Source: Dryocosmus kuriphilus (Eukaryota > Arthropoda > Insecta > Hymenoptera > Cynipidae). Taken from it: a stretch of DNA of 64,000 bases. Within the stretch, counting starts at the first letter, position 1. The number at the start of each line of letters is the position of its first letter. Both the position numbers and the translations under genes were made by a program. The notes under the pieces were generated by a model, which was given only the letters and a program-made list of their open reading frames with translations, was not told the origin of the DNA and did not search any database. Positions 55,662 to 64,000 of the stretch are shown piece by piece. Location: positions 183,584,001 through 183,648,000 of the forward strand of contig CM076190.1 in assembly GCA_038277395.1 (NCBI GenBank), read 5' to 3'.

Positions 55662-56036
55662 ATGTCCGGAAAGGAAAAATCGACAATATTGAAATGGGAC
55701 GTAATGTCTAGAGTCCTATTTAGGTCCCGTTGGGAATCCCCCTTTTTTGTGTTTACTGCATCCAATGAAAAAACAATCTTTGGGAGAATTCATAGCATGT
55801 CTTTGGATTCACTATATATTTGGGCGGATGTACACTTCGGCAACACGCTCATGAATGTTGAACTTACGATTTCTATCTCGGGCCACGCAATCGTTCGTCA
55901 AAGTAAAATGTCTGATAAATCTGATGATGCCTCTACTTTAGGATTCGACACAATAGAAATTTTTCGATTATTTCCAGTAGATGAAACAATTGTAACAATT
56001 CAGGTAGAATTTAAAGAGATAAATGAAGAAAAATAA
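55662..56036 (+). CDS. Small MATH-like protein, 124 residues
   Basis: An uninterrupted frame starts with MSGKEKST, 10 bases after an acceptor-like TATGTTTCAG. Residues 24-32 (WESPFFVFT) resemble the SPEF strand of MATH domains. NVELTISISGHAIV (64-77) fits the central strands, and DETIVTIQVEF (109-119) fits the final strand (DDTLTIEVEI in SPOP-type domains). It lacks the usual W.I.NF start, so an upstream exon may supply it or the fold may differ. Duplicated AATAAA signals follow the stop. It sits between two repeat arrays. Expression is unproven. Confidence 0.55.
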   Translation: MSGKEKSTILKWDVMSRVLFRSRWESPFFVFTASNEKTIFGRIHSMSLDSLYIWADVHFGNTLMNVELTISISGHAIVRQSKMSDKSDDASTLGFDTIEIFRLFPVDETIVTIQVEFKEINEEK

Positions 56037-56056
56037 AAAAATTAAATCCGGCGGCC

Positions 56057-56216
56057 AAGTGTGAGATTTAAATAAAGAAATAAATTTAAGAATGTATTTG
56101 GACTAACTATATTTTTTGCAAGATTTTGTTTGTAAAAAGTGTGAGATTAAAATAAAGAAATAAATTTAAGAATGCATTTGGACTAACTATACTTTTTGCA
56201 AGATTTTGTTTGTAAA
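56057..56216 (+). repeat. 80-bp tandem duplication carrying poly(A) signals
   Basis: AAGTGTGAGATTTAAATAAA at 56057 recurs almost unchanged at 56137. Each copy has AATAAA and a downstream TTTTGTTTGT T/G-rich stretch, so the presumed 3' end of the MATH-like gene is doubled. Confidence 0.85.
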
Positions 56217-56379
56217 AATGTTTAATTTTAGAGAAAGAGTCAATTCGCAGTCAACAAAAATTTCTTCCGGTTATTAAAAAAATACGTTCTCTTTGATAGT
56301 AGATAACAAAGTGGTTTTATTGTTTTCTCAACACATTTATCAACCGTTTTTTTTTTTTAAAACGAAAATCGATTTGATT

Positions 56380-56761
56380 TTGTTAATGAAATTAAAGGAT
56401 TTCAAGTGATTTTAAGGAATTTCAACGGGTCTTGTAAGAGAACTCAACAAAGTTTCTGTTTCTGATTAGATTTAGAAATATTTTAAAACAACTTCAAGAG
56501 TTTTCAGAGACACTTTAGCGGATTTCAATAGATTTAAAGGAATTTTAGGGAATTTTAAAGAGATTTGAAAGGATTTAAAAATATTTCGAAGTATTTTCTA
56601 AGATGTTAGAAGTTTTTTAGAACTTTCGAAGGATTTCAAGGGATTTTAAGGCAATAATCCATTGCAAGGAGTTTTAAGTGATTAAAAAAAAATTGGGAAT
56701 GAGTTTTAAGAATTTCAAGGAATTTCAAAGAGACATAAAGGATTTCAAGAGATTTTAAATG
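56380..56761. repeat. AT-rich array, TTTCAAGGAATTT type
   Basis: This continues the style of 54.86-55.56 kb and is interrupted by the insertion of the Ty3 LTR element at 56762. Confidence 0.65.
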
Positions 56762-58321
56762 TGTAACGCTGCCTTTTTCCCGCCTCAGATTTCTCCAAGT
56801 CCCCCTAGTGGATCGCTCAGTCTAAACCAGGGTAGGATGTGGGGGTAAGGGTCAAGACAGTGATAACAACGGTGTGTATGATCTAGTAACAAGAATACGA
56901 CATTTATTGACCTATAAGTGTACATCTCTAAGAGGGTGTTTGTGAATGAGTGTGTGGACGTGTGATTGTGTGTGGTGGTGTGCGTCGGCGAGCGCATGTG
57001 AGTGTGAACATAATGTTATCGGTGTGTGTGTGTGAGTGAATACAAAACTGAGCGTGTTCCCGCACGCCGATGTGCGTGTGTGTGTGCGTATCGTTAGGTT
57101 TAGACGTCGTGAGGGCCTCATGTCGGCGGCGGTCGCGGGCGATTGTGTCGATGCCCCTCCTCGTCGGTCGATTCTGTAACAGATTAATTTCGGGTCCCAA
57201 TAGAGCGGTATCTCAGATGGCGGTGTTTATACGGATCTTGGTGGACCCGGGACTCCCCCTTGCGGTAAAGTACAGGTGGGTGGGGCATGAGTCCTGGGGC
57301 CACGATGGGTACGCGCAATCGCGCGTCGGTGCGGTGGTTTTCGGAGGTCAGGGATGCGGCTTGTCGGATCCAGGTCGCGGTCCCCGCGGTGCGCGAGCGG
57401 GCCCCTGGAGGGCGTCCGTCCATATGCGTGTGTTTCGGTCACTTGTCTGTCACTGGTCCGCGGGTCGGGGTAGGATAGCCGGACAGAGGGGTGCCTAGGG
57501 GTACCTAGTGCACGTCCTCTGTGTCGCATGAGCCAGACCACGGGTGTGCCCGTCCATCTGCGGATGCGTCGGTTTCTCCAGGTAGGGATCGGGGGGTAAG
57601 GATAGCCGGACAGAGGGGTGCCTAGGGGGTACCTAGTGCACGTCCTCTGTGTCGCATGAGCCAGGCCACGGGTGTGCCCGTCCATCTGCGGATGCGTCGG
57701 TTTCTCCAGGTAGGGATCGGGGGGTAAGGATAGCCGGACAGAGGGATGCCTAGGGGGTACCTAGTGCACGTCCTCTGTGTCGCATGAGCCAGACCACGGG
57801 TGTGCCCGTCCATCTGCGGATGCGTCGGTTTCTCCAGGTAGGGATCGGGGGGTAAGGATAGCCGGACAGAGGGGTGCCTAGGGGGTACCTAGTGCACGTC
57901 CTCTGTGTCGCATGAGCCAGACCACGGGTGTGCCCGTCCACTGCTGCGGATGCGTCGGTTTCTCCAGGTAGGGATCGGGGGGTAAGGATAGCGGTCGGTA
58001 CGTACGTCGTCGTCGTCGTCTGGTTGCTCGGTAAACTCTACCACGGGTGTACCCGTCCATAGAGGAACCAGTGCATCTTCTTCTCGTTGAGGCCAGTCGA
58101 GTCACCTCGACTGGACGCACCGAGTGAAGTGCCACGATCCACGTCTCGCTCGTGCTTATAACGACGCGAGCCGTGGGTCGCGTCGGCGCACTGGTTACCC
58201 TGTGGGGTAGGGATGGCACGTTCGCTCGTGCCGGCATGGTGACGTACACTGGCATAATATATATATCGGTATGTTCGTGGTTCGAAGCCTGGGGGGCGTC
58301 GTGACGTAACACATCGTCACA
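56762..58321 (-). repeat. 3' LTR, 1560 bp, with internal VNTR
   Basis: On the minus strand it starts TGTGACGATG next to the polypurine tract and ends GCGTTACA, giving TGT...ACA ends. It contains a GT/CA-rich block (56935-57090), the 128-bp tandem repeat and a short AT stretch (ATATATAT at 58257-58264) that may hold the promoter. Frames inside are repeat-derived and not genes. Confidence 0.9.
57474..57986. repeat. 128-bp tandem repeat, four copies, inside the LTR
   Basis: GATAGCCGGACAGAGG occurs at 57474, 57601, 57729 and 57857, and GATAGC again at 57987. The steps are 127, 128, 128 and 130 bases. Copies are nearly identical, so the expansion is recent. Each contains GGGTACCTAGTGCACG and TCTGCGGATGCGTCGG. 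Confidence 0.95.
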
Positions 58322-58342
58322 TTACCCCCCCCCCCTTTTGGA
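58322..58342 (-). other. Polypurine tract
   Basis: On the minus strand AAAAGGGGGGGGGGGGGTAA lies directly before the LTR start TGTGACG, the expected primer position for plus-strand DNA synthesis. Confidence 0.8.
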
Positions 58343-58401
58343 GAGTCAAACTTTACGATTTTGCATTGAGAAAAAAAAGGAATTTCGCTCTTACTTACGA
58401 T

Positions 58402-58962
58402 TTAGTTTTGCGCGGTGATCTTCCAACGTCCGTCGATCCGGAGCGGGCGCAGCGTCAGCTTCTTTCCATCGACCTCCGTTCGGTAACGCCTCAAGCCGAG
58501 CGGAATCTGGACGATGCTTCCGTTCGGTAAGGCCACCTCGTGTTTGGGTTTCGCTGGGTCAGTTGTCGCCCCCGTCGTTGGTCCTGGCGGTTCGACGGGG
58601 CCAGTCTGTGCGGTCGGCGTAGGTGGTATTGCTGCGGCTGGTATCACGATGGTCTGGGTGGCCGATGTTGGCCCGGGCTGGATGCCTGGTGTCGGTATGG
58701 GCCGGATTCGGCCCATTCTGGCTCGTCTGGTGGGGTTCGGCCGTGGCGGTATTAGGAGGGTGCGTCGGTGGGGTAGTGGCGGTGCGGCTTCAACACTAAC
58801 CGCCCTTACTTCTTCCACCATGCGGACCGGTTTACGCAGCACCCCTATGCTCCTGATGCGAGGTCTGGTCTCCGGAGCTTCGATAGGCCTCCTCCTTACC
58901 CCGGTATGGACCCTTGCTGGTCGAGTCGGTTTACGGGTGGTTGCGGTGTGGACGTGGTTGCG
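58402..58962 (-). CDS. Third reading frame (ORF3) after pol, proline-rich
   Basis: In the -1 frame relative to pol a frame is open from about 58962 to the stop at 58402, overlapping the last 67 bases of pol. There is no ATG near its start (a Met lies about 8 codons below 58842), so a fusion to pol by frameshifting or a non-standard start would be needed. The product is rich in Pro and Arg (PLPHRRTLLIPPRPNPTRR) with a compact C-terminus (SIVQIPLGLRRYR..DGKKLTLRPLRIDGRW). It has no signal peptide or membrane segment, so it is not an envelope. Function unknown. It could instead be a 3' remnant of an ancestral longer pol. Confidence 0.5.
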   Translation of the reverse strand, partial: RNHVHTATTRKPTRPARVHTGVRRRPIEAPETRPRIRSIGVLRKPVRMVEEVRAVSVEAAPPLPHRRTLLIPPRPNPTRRARMGRIRPIPTPGIQPGPTSATQTIVIPAAAIPPTPTAQTGPVEPPGPTTGATTDPAKPKHEVALPNGSIVQIPLGLRRYRTEVDGKKLTLRPLRIDGRWKITAQN

Positions 58963-61900
58963 TCATCCTCCATCTCGTACAGTGGCTCGATCTCCCTGAA
59001 CCGCCTGAAGTTTCCTGCCTCCAGGACTCTCTGCAAGGCTTTGATCTCTGCTTCCAACGTAGTTTCCCTCTGGCTCGTGTCCGTGTCGGTAGTTCGGTTA
59101 GTACTGTGCCGTAACGCGGCTACTTGGTCCTTTACCGCTGTGGTCGCTCCCACCCTCGGTGGCCTGGCGGTTGCCATGGTTATCCCCGTTCTCTGCCGTG
59201 CGGCGTTCGGCGTTGAGTGGTGACTGCCGGTACGGGTCGTCCACGGATCGCTATGGTCCAGGCTTGCCGTGGGTGCTTCTACTCGACTCACGTCAGTTGT
59301 CTGGTCGTTCGTTACTTGCTCTAGTGCCGTCGTCGGTTCTTCTACGGTATCTTCTTCGTACGGTTTTAGATCCTTAACGTGGACGTGGCGGTGTAGGTTA
59401 CCCTTGTCGTCCTTTAAATCGTAGATCACATCTGATTTCTTTTGGTGGATGGTGAATGGGCCGTTATATTTGGCCGCGAGTTTGGCGTTGAAGCTATCAA
59501 TTTTTCTGGACAGGTAATGGTTTCTCTGTAGTACTCTCGCGCCGACCAGTGGAGTCCATCTCCTCCGCCTTAAGTTGTAGTGGCTTTGTTGTTTCTGGAA
59601 ATTTTTGGCCATCTGTTTCTGGGCGAGTTCCAAGGCCGCGTGTATTTTGGCGATTTGTTGAGCACGCTTCTCCTGGTTTGGTAGGGAGGCTTCTTGTACC
59701 AGGCTGCCCGGGGGTCGTAATTCGCGCCCGTAATTTAAGTAGGCTGGTGAGTACCCGGTCGCCGCGCTTGTTGCCGTATTGTACGCGAACTGTAGTTCGT
59801 TAAGGTGGGTGTCCCATATCTTCTGGGACTTCTCGACGTTTTGCGATATCATTGTCTTTATAACTCGGTTTGCTCGTTCGACTGGGTTGCACTGCGGTGT
59901 GTATGGCGGTGTCAGGTGGTGATGTATTCGCGACTCGGTGAGTAGCTTTCGGACCTCCTTACTGATGAATTGGCGTCCGCTGTCCGAGGTGATGGTCTTC
60001 GGGCAACCGTGACGGAGGCAGATCCTATTCCTTATGGCGGTGGCTACTGCTTGGCCGGTGGCTTTCCTTAAGGGGTGTATCTCCACCCACTTGGTGTAGC
60101 GGTCCTGCATCACGAGGAGCCAGGTGTGCCCGGTGGTGCAGCGAGGCAGGGGTCCAACCAGGTCCACTGAGACCATTTCCCAGGGTTGACTCACGTTGGT
60201 GGCCTGCATCTCGCCGGCTGGAGCCTGCTGTTGTGCTTTGAACTTCTGACAGTTTGGGCAGTTTCGCACGTGCCTGGTGCCCATCCTAAGCATTCCGGGC
60301 CAGAAGTAGTGGCGGGATAGGCGGTTAAGTGTTTTGGCCACTCCTAGGTGTCCAGCGGTTGGTTCATTGTGGACCTCCCGTAATACTCGCTGTTGCTCTG
60401 CTCGTGGGACGCAGATTTTCCATTCTTCGTCTGGCCCGTAGTCGTTGAAATCTAGGGTATGCAGGATGCGTCGGTACAGGCGGCCGTTGATGATGCGGAA
60501 TTCGGAGTTGTTGGTCGGATCGTCTTGTGTCGCTCTGAAACGTCCCTGGTACCAATCCTTGCCCTCCACGGCGCAGACGGGTAATGGTTGCCGGGATAGG
60601 GTGTCGGCGAGTAAGTTGTCGGCTCCCTTTCGGTATTTGATTTCAAAATCCCATTGGCTGAGTTCCATGGCCCAGCGGGCTAGACGGCCGGAGGGTTTGT
60701 CGATCTTGTCGAGCCATTTCAGTGACAGGTGGTCGGTCAGGACGACAAACTGGTATCCCTCGAGGTAATCCCGCATTTTCCACACTCCCCATTTCACGGC
60801 TAGGCATTCGAGTTCGGTGACGGAGTAGTTGCGTTCGGCTTTTGCTAACGACCTGCTGGCGTAGGCGATGATTCGTTCGGTGTCGTCTACCTGTTGGGTC
60901 AGGGCTGCTCCTAGACCTTCCCGGCTGGCGTCGGTCTGTAATGTGAATATCCTGTTCCAGTCGGGGCAGGCGAGAATCGGGGCTGACGTCAGTCGTAGTT
61001 TCAATTCTTCGAAGGCTTGCTGTTGGTCCTCGGTCCAGTCCCATTTCGCCTTCTTCCGTAGTAACTTGTGAAGCGGTGCGGCGACTTTTGCCACGTCCTT
61101 TATGAAGCGTCTATACCAGGAGATCAGACCCAGGAACTGGCGGGCTTCTTTCAGGTTTTTTGGTGGTGTCAGATGTTGTATGGCGGCCACCTTGTCGGGA
61201 TCGGTGTGTAGCCCTTTGTTGTTGACTACGTGTCCCAGGTATTTTATCTCCTCCCGGAAGAACTGGCATTTGTCTGGATTAGGGTTGAGGTTGGCTTGGT
61301 GAAGTCTCTGGAAAACTTTGGCTAGTGTCTCGAGGTGACTCTGGAACGTCGGTGTGCATATTACTATGTCATCTAAATATTCGAAGGCGTTCGGGGCCAT
61401 TTCTGGCGTGATTACTTGGTCCAGGAGGCGTTGGAAAGTTGAGGGGGCGGCGTGTAGGCCGAACGGCATAACTGTGAACTCGAAGAGTCCTTTTCCCGGT
61501 ACGGTGAATGCGGTGAGCGGTTTGCTCTCTTCGGTGAGTGGTACGTGCCAATACCCATTTTTCAGGTCGATAGTGGACAGGTATCTGGCCCCACGTAGTT
61601 TATCCAGGGTTGCGTTGACCTGAGGTAGAGGGTAGGCGTCTTTCTCAGAGACTTGGTTGAGCCTCCGAAAGTCTACGCAAAATCGGGGTCGCCCGTCCTT
61701 TCGACGTGTTATGACCACGGGGGAACTCCACGGGCTGTTGGACGGTTGAATGATTCCTTCTTTAAACATCTGTTCTACCTCCTCGTCAATGATTTTCTGG
61801 ATGGCTGGGTTCCTCGGTCGGTACCGTTGTTTAATCGGGGTACTTTCCTTGAGACGGATTTCGTGTTTTATTAGCGGAGTGACTCGCTTTCTCTTTGTGC

Positions 61901-62471
61901 AGCGGTTCATCTGTTGTTTTAGAAATTCCTCGGCTGCTCTCTGTTCCTGGGGGCCTAAGTTGGCCATGGCTACTGGTCCCTCGATGGCGTTGACTTCTCT
62001 TTCTACCGTTGTTGATGTGGGCAGGATCTTGACCCCGTTGATAAACACTTCTAGGTTCGCCTGGCTTAGTACGTCCATGCCGAGGAGGACGTCGTGGTTC
62101 AAGTATTGCATCATGGATACTTCGGCCCGGACTGATTTGCCGACTATTCGTAGGTGGCCGAGGAGGCGGTTTCCCAGTGGGGACTTTGTTCCGTTTGCCA
62201 TCACTGCTATGTTGTCGTTCCGTTCTTGCCTCCAACCCTCGTTGACGCATAGTCTGGCCGTCTGTGCGTTGACGTATGAGCAGACGGATCCGGGGTCGAC
62301 GAGAGCGTTGACGGTGTGTCCTCCTATCTCTACCGGTATGAACGCTCTCGGCTCGTGGCTCCTCCCGTTGTTTTGGGCCGGGTTTACGCCTGGTCGGACC
62401 CGGCCCGGTGCTCGTTTCCCGGCTTCTCGCAGTGGCAGTCTCGGGAGAGAATGCCGTCTTGGCCGCACCAT
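58896..62471 (-). CDS. pol: Pol polyprotein: protease, RT, RNase H, integrase
   Basis: An uninterrupted frame of 1191 codons from the first Met, probably expressed as Gag-Pol. Protease: VDPGS at 58-62. RT: catalytic Asp in IDLKNGY (302) and YLDD (365-368). RNase H: TDAS (Asp513), TELE (Glu553), TDH (Asp580), ADTLSR (Asp623). Integrase: HX7H (701, 708) and CPNC (738, 741) zinc site; SVDLVGP (Asp770), SDSGRQF (Asp830) and PVERANR (Glu865) form D,D-35-E. A GPF module (KYNGPF, 1001-1006) follows. All catalytic residues are present except that protease has DPG where DTG or DSG is usual. The frame is -1 relative to gag, with an 88-base overlap. Confidence 0.95.
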   Translation of the reverse strand: MVRPRRHSLPRLPLREAGKRAPGRVRPGVNPAQNNGRSHEPRAFIPVEIGGHTVNALVDPGSVCSYVNAQTARLCVNEGWRQERNDNIAVMANGTKSPLGNRLLGHLRIVGKSVRAEVSMMQYLNHDVLLGMDVLSQANLEVFINGVKILPTSTTVEREVNAIEGPVAMANLGPQEQRAAEEFLKQQMNRCTKRKRVTPLIKHEIRLKESTPIKQRYRPRNPAIQKIIDEEVEQMFKEGIIQPSNSPWSSPVVITRRKDGRPRFCVDFRRLNQVSEKDAYPLPQVNATLDKLRGARYLSTIDLKNGYWHVPLTEESKPLTAFTVPGKGLFEFTVMPFGLHAAPSTFQRLLDQVITPEMAPNAFEYLDDIVICTPTFQSHLETLAKVFQRLHQANLNPNPDKCQFFREEIKYLGHVVNNKGLHTDPDKVAAIQHLTPPKNLKEARQFLGLISWYRRFIKDVAKVAAPLHKLLRKKAKWDWTEDQQQAFEELKLRLTSAPILACPDWNRIFTLQTDASREGLGAALTQQVDDTERIIAYASRSLAKAERNYSVTELECLAVKWGVWKMRDYLEGYQFVVLTDHLSLKWLDKIDKPSGRLARWAMELSQWDFEIKYRKGADNLLADTLSRQPLPVCAVEGKDWYQGRFRATQDDPTNNSEFRIINGRLYRRILHTLDFNDYGPDEEWKICVPRAEQQRVLREVHNEPTAGHLGVAKTLNRLSRHYFWPGMLRMGTRHVRNCPNCQKFKAQQQAPAGEMQATNVSQPWEMVSVDLVGPLPRCTTGHTWLLVMQDRYTKWVEIHPLRKATGQAVATAIRNRICLRHGCPKTITSDSGRQFISKEVRKLLTESRIHHHLTPPYTPQCNPVERANRVIKTMISQNVEKSQKIWDTHLNELQFAYNTATSAATGYSPAYLNYGRELRPPGSLVQEASLPNQEKRAQQIAKIHAALELAQKQMAKNFQKQQSHYNLRRRRWTPLVGARVLQRNHYLSRKIDSFNAKLAAKYNGPFTIHQKKSDVIYDLKDDKGNLHRHVHVKDLKPYEEDTVEEPTTALEQVTNDQTTDVSRVEAPTASLDHSDPWTTRTGSHHSTPNAARQRTGITMATARPPRVGATTAVKDQVAALRHSTNRTTDTDTSQRETTLEAEIKALQRVLEAGNFRRFREIEPLYEMEDDATTSTPQPPVNRLDQQGSIPG

Positions 62472-63436
62472 GAGCAGAATTTCTGGGCCCTGTTTTGGCA
62501 GTTCATGCGTGAGTGCCCTCGCTGTTTACAGCGCCAGCATGTCTCACGTCGTACGTATTCGGGTTCGACGGTAAAGGCGGGCTGTTTATTTGGTCTTATC
62601 TTCGTGTCCCCTCGGGTTTCCTTGTTTAGGAGTTTTTGTGTCTCCTCGGTTTCTTCTGCCCGTTGAATCAGGTCGTCGGGGGAGTTCAGTTCGGACAGCC
62701 GCACATAAAGCCGTAGGCTGGGCTTCATGTTGAAGTATAGGGTCTCCATCGTCTTCCTGGGCGAAAATCCGCCGCGCCTCCTAATGAGGGTAAGTAGGGA
62801 GGTGACGAATGCTTTGGTATCCTCTTGGTGTCCTTGGTGTCGTTTGTAGATTTGCCGATCTAGTTCTCTTAATTCGCCGGGTGACAGGTAGAACCGTCGT
62901 AGGCTCTGCTCTAGCTCCTGGAGAGTGGTTACGTCGGCCGCGCAATTTCGGTACCATAACTGTGCATCGCCCCGAAGCAGCTCGGGGAAACCCCTTAGGA
63001 TTTGTTGGTCGGTATACCTGTAGGCTCTCTTTAACTCATGCAGTCTTTCCAGGAATCCATATACATTCTTTCCGTCGAAATGGCAGTTCCATTTCCTCAT
63101 CTGGTCCAAGGTTACGTTGGATCTGCCCTGGTGTTCCCCTGGTTCCTCTGTAGTGCCTTCGTTTCGTTCGGACCGTGGTGATGAGGTTGTTGTCTGCCTT
63201 TGTCGGAGTCTGTTCAATTCTTCCTCCATCGTCTCCAGGTCCTTGGTACGGTCGAGCTCTTCTTTATAGCCGGGGGCGTCCTCGGGTCTATCTTCAAAGA
63301 GTTCTGGGGAGTTTCTCACCAGATTTACTAGTCGCTGTCTGAGTACTGCTACTGATCCTTCGCCATCGACCTGGTGTTCTTTTAACTCTTCCTCGAGTTG
63401 CTCCTTAGTTAGTTTGTAGACCCAGGAGACCTTCAT
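62384..63436 (-). CDS. gag: Gag protein with CCHC zinc knuckle
   Basis: 350 codons from an ATG at 63436. Residues 1-42 (YKLTKEQLEEELKEH, VAVLRQRLVNLVR) look like a SAP-type helix-extension-helix, an unusual start for Gag. A Glu/Arg-rich linker follows. Residues 118-250 (FDGKNVYGFLERL, LLRGDAQLWYRN, FVTSLLTLIRR) match the retrotransposon Gag capsid family. A CX2CX4HX4C knuckle is at 300-313. A second knuckle-like motif at 321-334 has Ile in place of His. Gag would form virus-like particles in the cytoplasm and bind element RNA. Confidence 0.92.
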   Translation of the reverse strand: MKVSWVYKLTKEQLEEELKEHQVDGEGSVAVLRQRLVNLVRNSPELFEDRPEDAPGYKEELDRTKDLETMEEELNRLRQRQTTTSSPRSERNEGTTEEPGEHQGRSNVTLDQMRKWNCHFDGKNVYGFLERLHELKRAYRYTDQQILRGFPELLRGDAQLWYRNCAADVTTLQELEQSLRRFYLSPGELRELDRQIYKRHQGHQEDTKAFVTSLLTLIRRRGGFSPRKTMETLYFNMKPSLRLYVRLSELNSPDDLIQRAEETEETQKLLNKETRGDTKIRPNKQPAFTVEPEYVRRETCWRCKQRGHSRMNCQNRAQKFCSWCGQDGILSRDCHCEKPGNEHRAGSDQA

Positions 63437-63973
63437 GTTTGTTGGTTGTCTTTGGTAAGTCTGGAGCGCTCGTCTTCACGCGAAGACGGACCTGTAGATA
63501 CTCCCCGTCTCGGGGTGTTGTTGCCAGCTTTATACAATTTTGCTATCGTTCTTATGCGTCGCTCGGTGTGCGCCGTTCTGGTGTGGGGGGGGGGGGGGGG
63601 GCGACAGGAGTGGGGCCAGTAGGCCCGACTGGTTTTACTGCGTCGTCTTGCTGCTTGGTGTGTCTCGGTGTGCTAACTCCGGATCGACGTTCGTTCTCGG
63701 TTGTGGTTCACGGGTGAATGCCCGTTCGGATGCGTTGTCGCCTAGTTTATACAAATTTATAATGGCGGAAAGGGGAGACCCCACTCGCGGTACAGTGGTA
63801 GCGTCGGTTGGTATTTTCGGTGCGTTGCTTCTGGTGCGATGTTCGCTCTCGGCCGTGGCTTACGCGCGAATGTCCGTTCGGATGCGTGGTCGCGTAATTT
63901 ATACAGGCTTAGAATGGTGGAGGGGAAAAACCCCTACTTTCGGTACATTTTTGTCGGAAGTTTTTCGGAAACG
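63437..63973 (-). other. Untranslated leader with ~152-bp tandem duplication
   Basis: Between primer-binding site and gag the segment with CCGTTCGGATGCG occurs at 63722 and 63874 (152 bases apart), each surrounded by related sequence (TTATACA, GGTACA). A poly(G) run lies at 63584-63601 on the plus strand. No reading frame on the element's strand is supported. Confidence 0.7.
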
Positions 63974-63991
63974 GTCCCTGTTCGGGCGCCA
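63974..63991 (-). other. Primer-binding site, tRNA-Lys type
   Basis: On the minus strand TGGCGCCCGAACAGGGAC immediately follows the LTR end GCGTTACA with no spacer. This 18-mer is complementary to the 3' end of a lysine tRNA, the same primer sequence used by lentiviruses and some insect Ty3 elements. Confidence 0.9.
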
Positions 63992-64000
63992 TGTAACGCT
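63992..64000 (-). repeat. Last 9 bases of the 5' LTR
   Basis: TGTAACGCT matches 56762-56770. The rest of this LTR lies beyond the window. Confidence 0.85.

Larger units (their letters stand above)
56762..64000 (-). mobile_element. Ty3/gypsy-type LTR retrotransposon, apparently intact, 5' LTR cut by window edge
   Basis: Minus-strand order: 5' LTR (only its last 9 bases, 63992-64000), primer-binding site, leader, gag, pol, a third frame, polypurine tract, 3' LTR. The LTR end TGTAACGCT (plus strand) is identical at 56762-56770 and 63992-64000. Gag and pol are uninterrupted, in contrast to every other element in the window, so the insertion is young and may be capable of movement. There is no envelope gene. 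GC content is far higher than the surroundings. Visible length is 7.2 kb; the whole would be about 8.8 kb. Confidence 0.93.

Noticed and set aside
57070..57941. Several frames of 63-152 residues in the LTR
   Set aside because: They repeat every 128 bases on both strands and come from the VNTR.
58262..58290. tRNA-like GGTTCGAAGCC motif
   Set aside because: The T-loop-like word stands alone; no matching A-box or cloverleaf is visible, and it lies in the LTR.
62484..62500. GGGCCCA as gag-pol slippery site
   Set aside because: It fits X-XXY-YYZ in letters but is out of phase with the gag codons (AGG GCC CAG).
61750..62574. 274-residue plus-strand frame
   Set aside because: It lies opposite pol, which has full catalytic motifs; it is a shadow frame.

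Overview
The window is a transposon-dense, AT-rich stretch of an animal nuclear genome, most likely an insect. A hymenopteran is my best guess, because the Lys/Glu-rich non-LTR element at 35.4-39.4 kb resembles families I associate with ants and parasitoid wasps. That is inference. No rRNA, tRNA, CRISPR array or bacterial gene organisation is visible. Only three short loci look like host genes: an edge-truncated MATH-domain reading frame (1-375, minus), a frameshifted relative (28738-28983, minus) that runs into a hAT transposase, and a compact MATH-like reading frame (55662-56036, plus). All three have a splice-acceptor-like site 6-10 nt before the first ATG.

Layout. 0-8.4 kb: the MATH gene edge, then a cluster of copies of one GC-hairpin element family, one of them split by an RTE-type retrotransposon with a 12-bp target duplication. 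8.5-10.2 kb: degenerate AT-rich array. 10.2-15.5 kb: a decayed, 5'-truncated insect errantivirus-like retroelement with an envelope region. 15.5-18.4 kb: a 157-bp inverted duplication enclosing a 500-bp MITE and a Tc1-like element. 21.8-26.0 kb: a deleted mariner, an unassigned 2.2-kb TIR element and a Harbinger remnant. 26.8-29.0 kb: hAT joined to MATH. 31.7-34.3 kb: a mitochondrial cytochrome b insertion (NUMT) interrupted by a hairpin element and by a mariner. 35.4-39.4 kb: a non-LTR element. 39.6-40.0 kb: a Penelope-like fragment. 40.9-45.4, 46.9-49.4, 53.9-55.6 and 56.4-56.8 kb: arrays with A/T tracts spaced about 10 bp. 49.86-52.33 kb: a 2.5-kb near-perfect palindrome made of two hairpin-element units. 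56.76-64.0 kb: a young, apparently intact Ty3/gypsy element on the minus strand, with a 1.56-kb LTR and only 9 bp of its 5' LTR inside the window.

The most interesting signal is the repeated hairpin element. Each unit of about 1.1-1.3 kb begins with ACATTCTCATC and ends with the inverted counterpart GATGAGAATGT, then a GC hairpin (GCCCGCGAAGCGGGC) and a T-run. Its core is built of diverged modules about 154 bp long. This combination (asymmetric terminal inverted repeats, a 3' hairpin, insertion in a T-run, tandem core repeats) fits non-autonomous Helitron2/Helentron elements (HINE or DINE-1-like). One copy sits cleanly inside the mitochondrial cytochrome b insertion, which fixes its boundaries. 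Others form head-to-head palindromes.

Most reading frames here belong to mobile elements and are broken. Only the gag, pol and ORF3 of the 58.4-63.4 kb element and the short MATH-like frames are uninterrupted.
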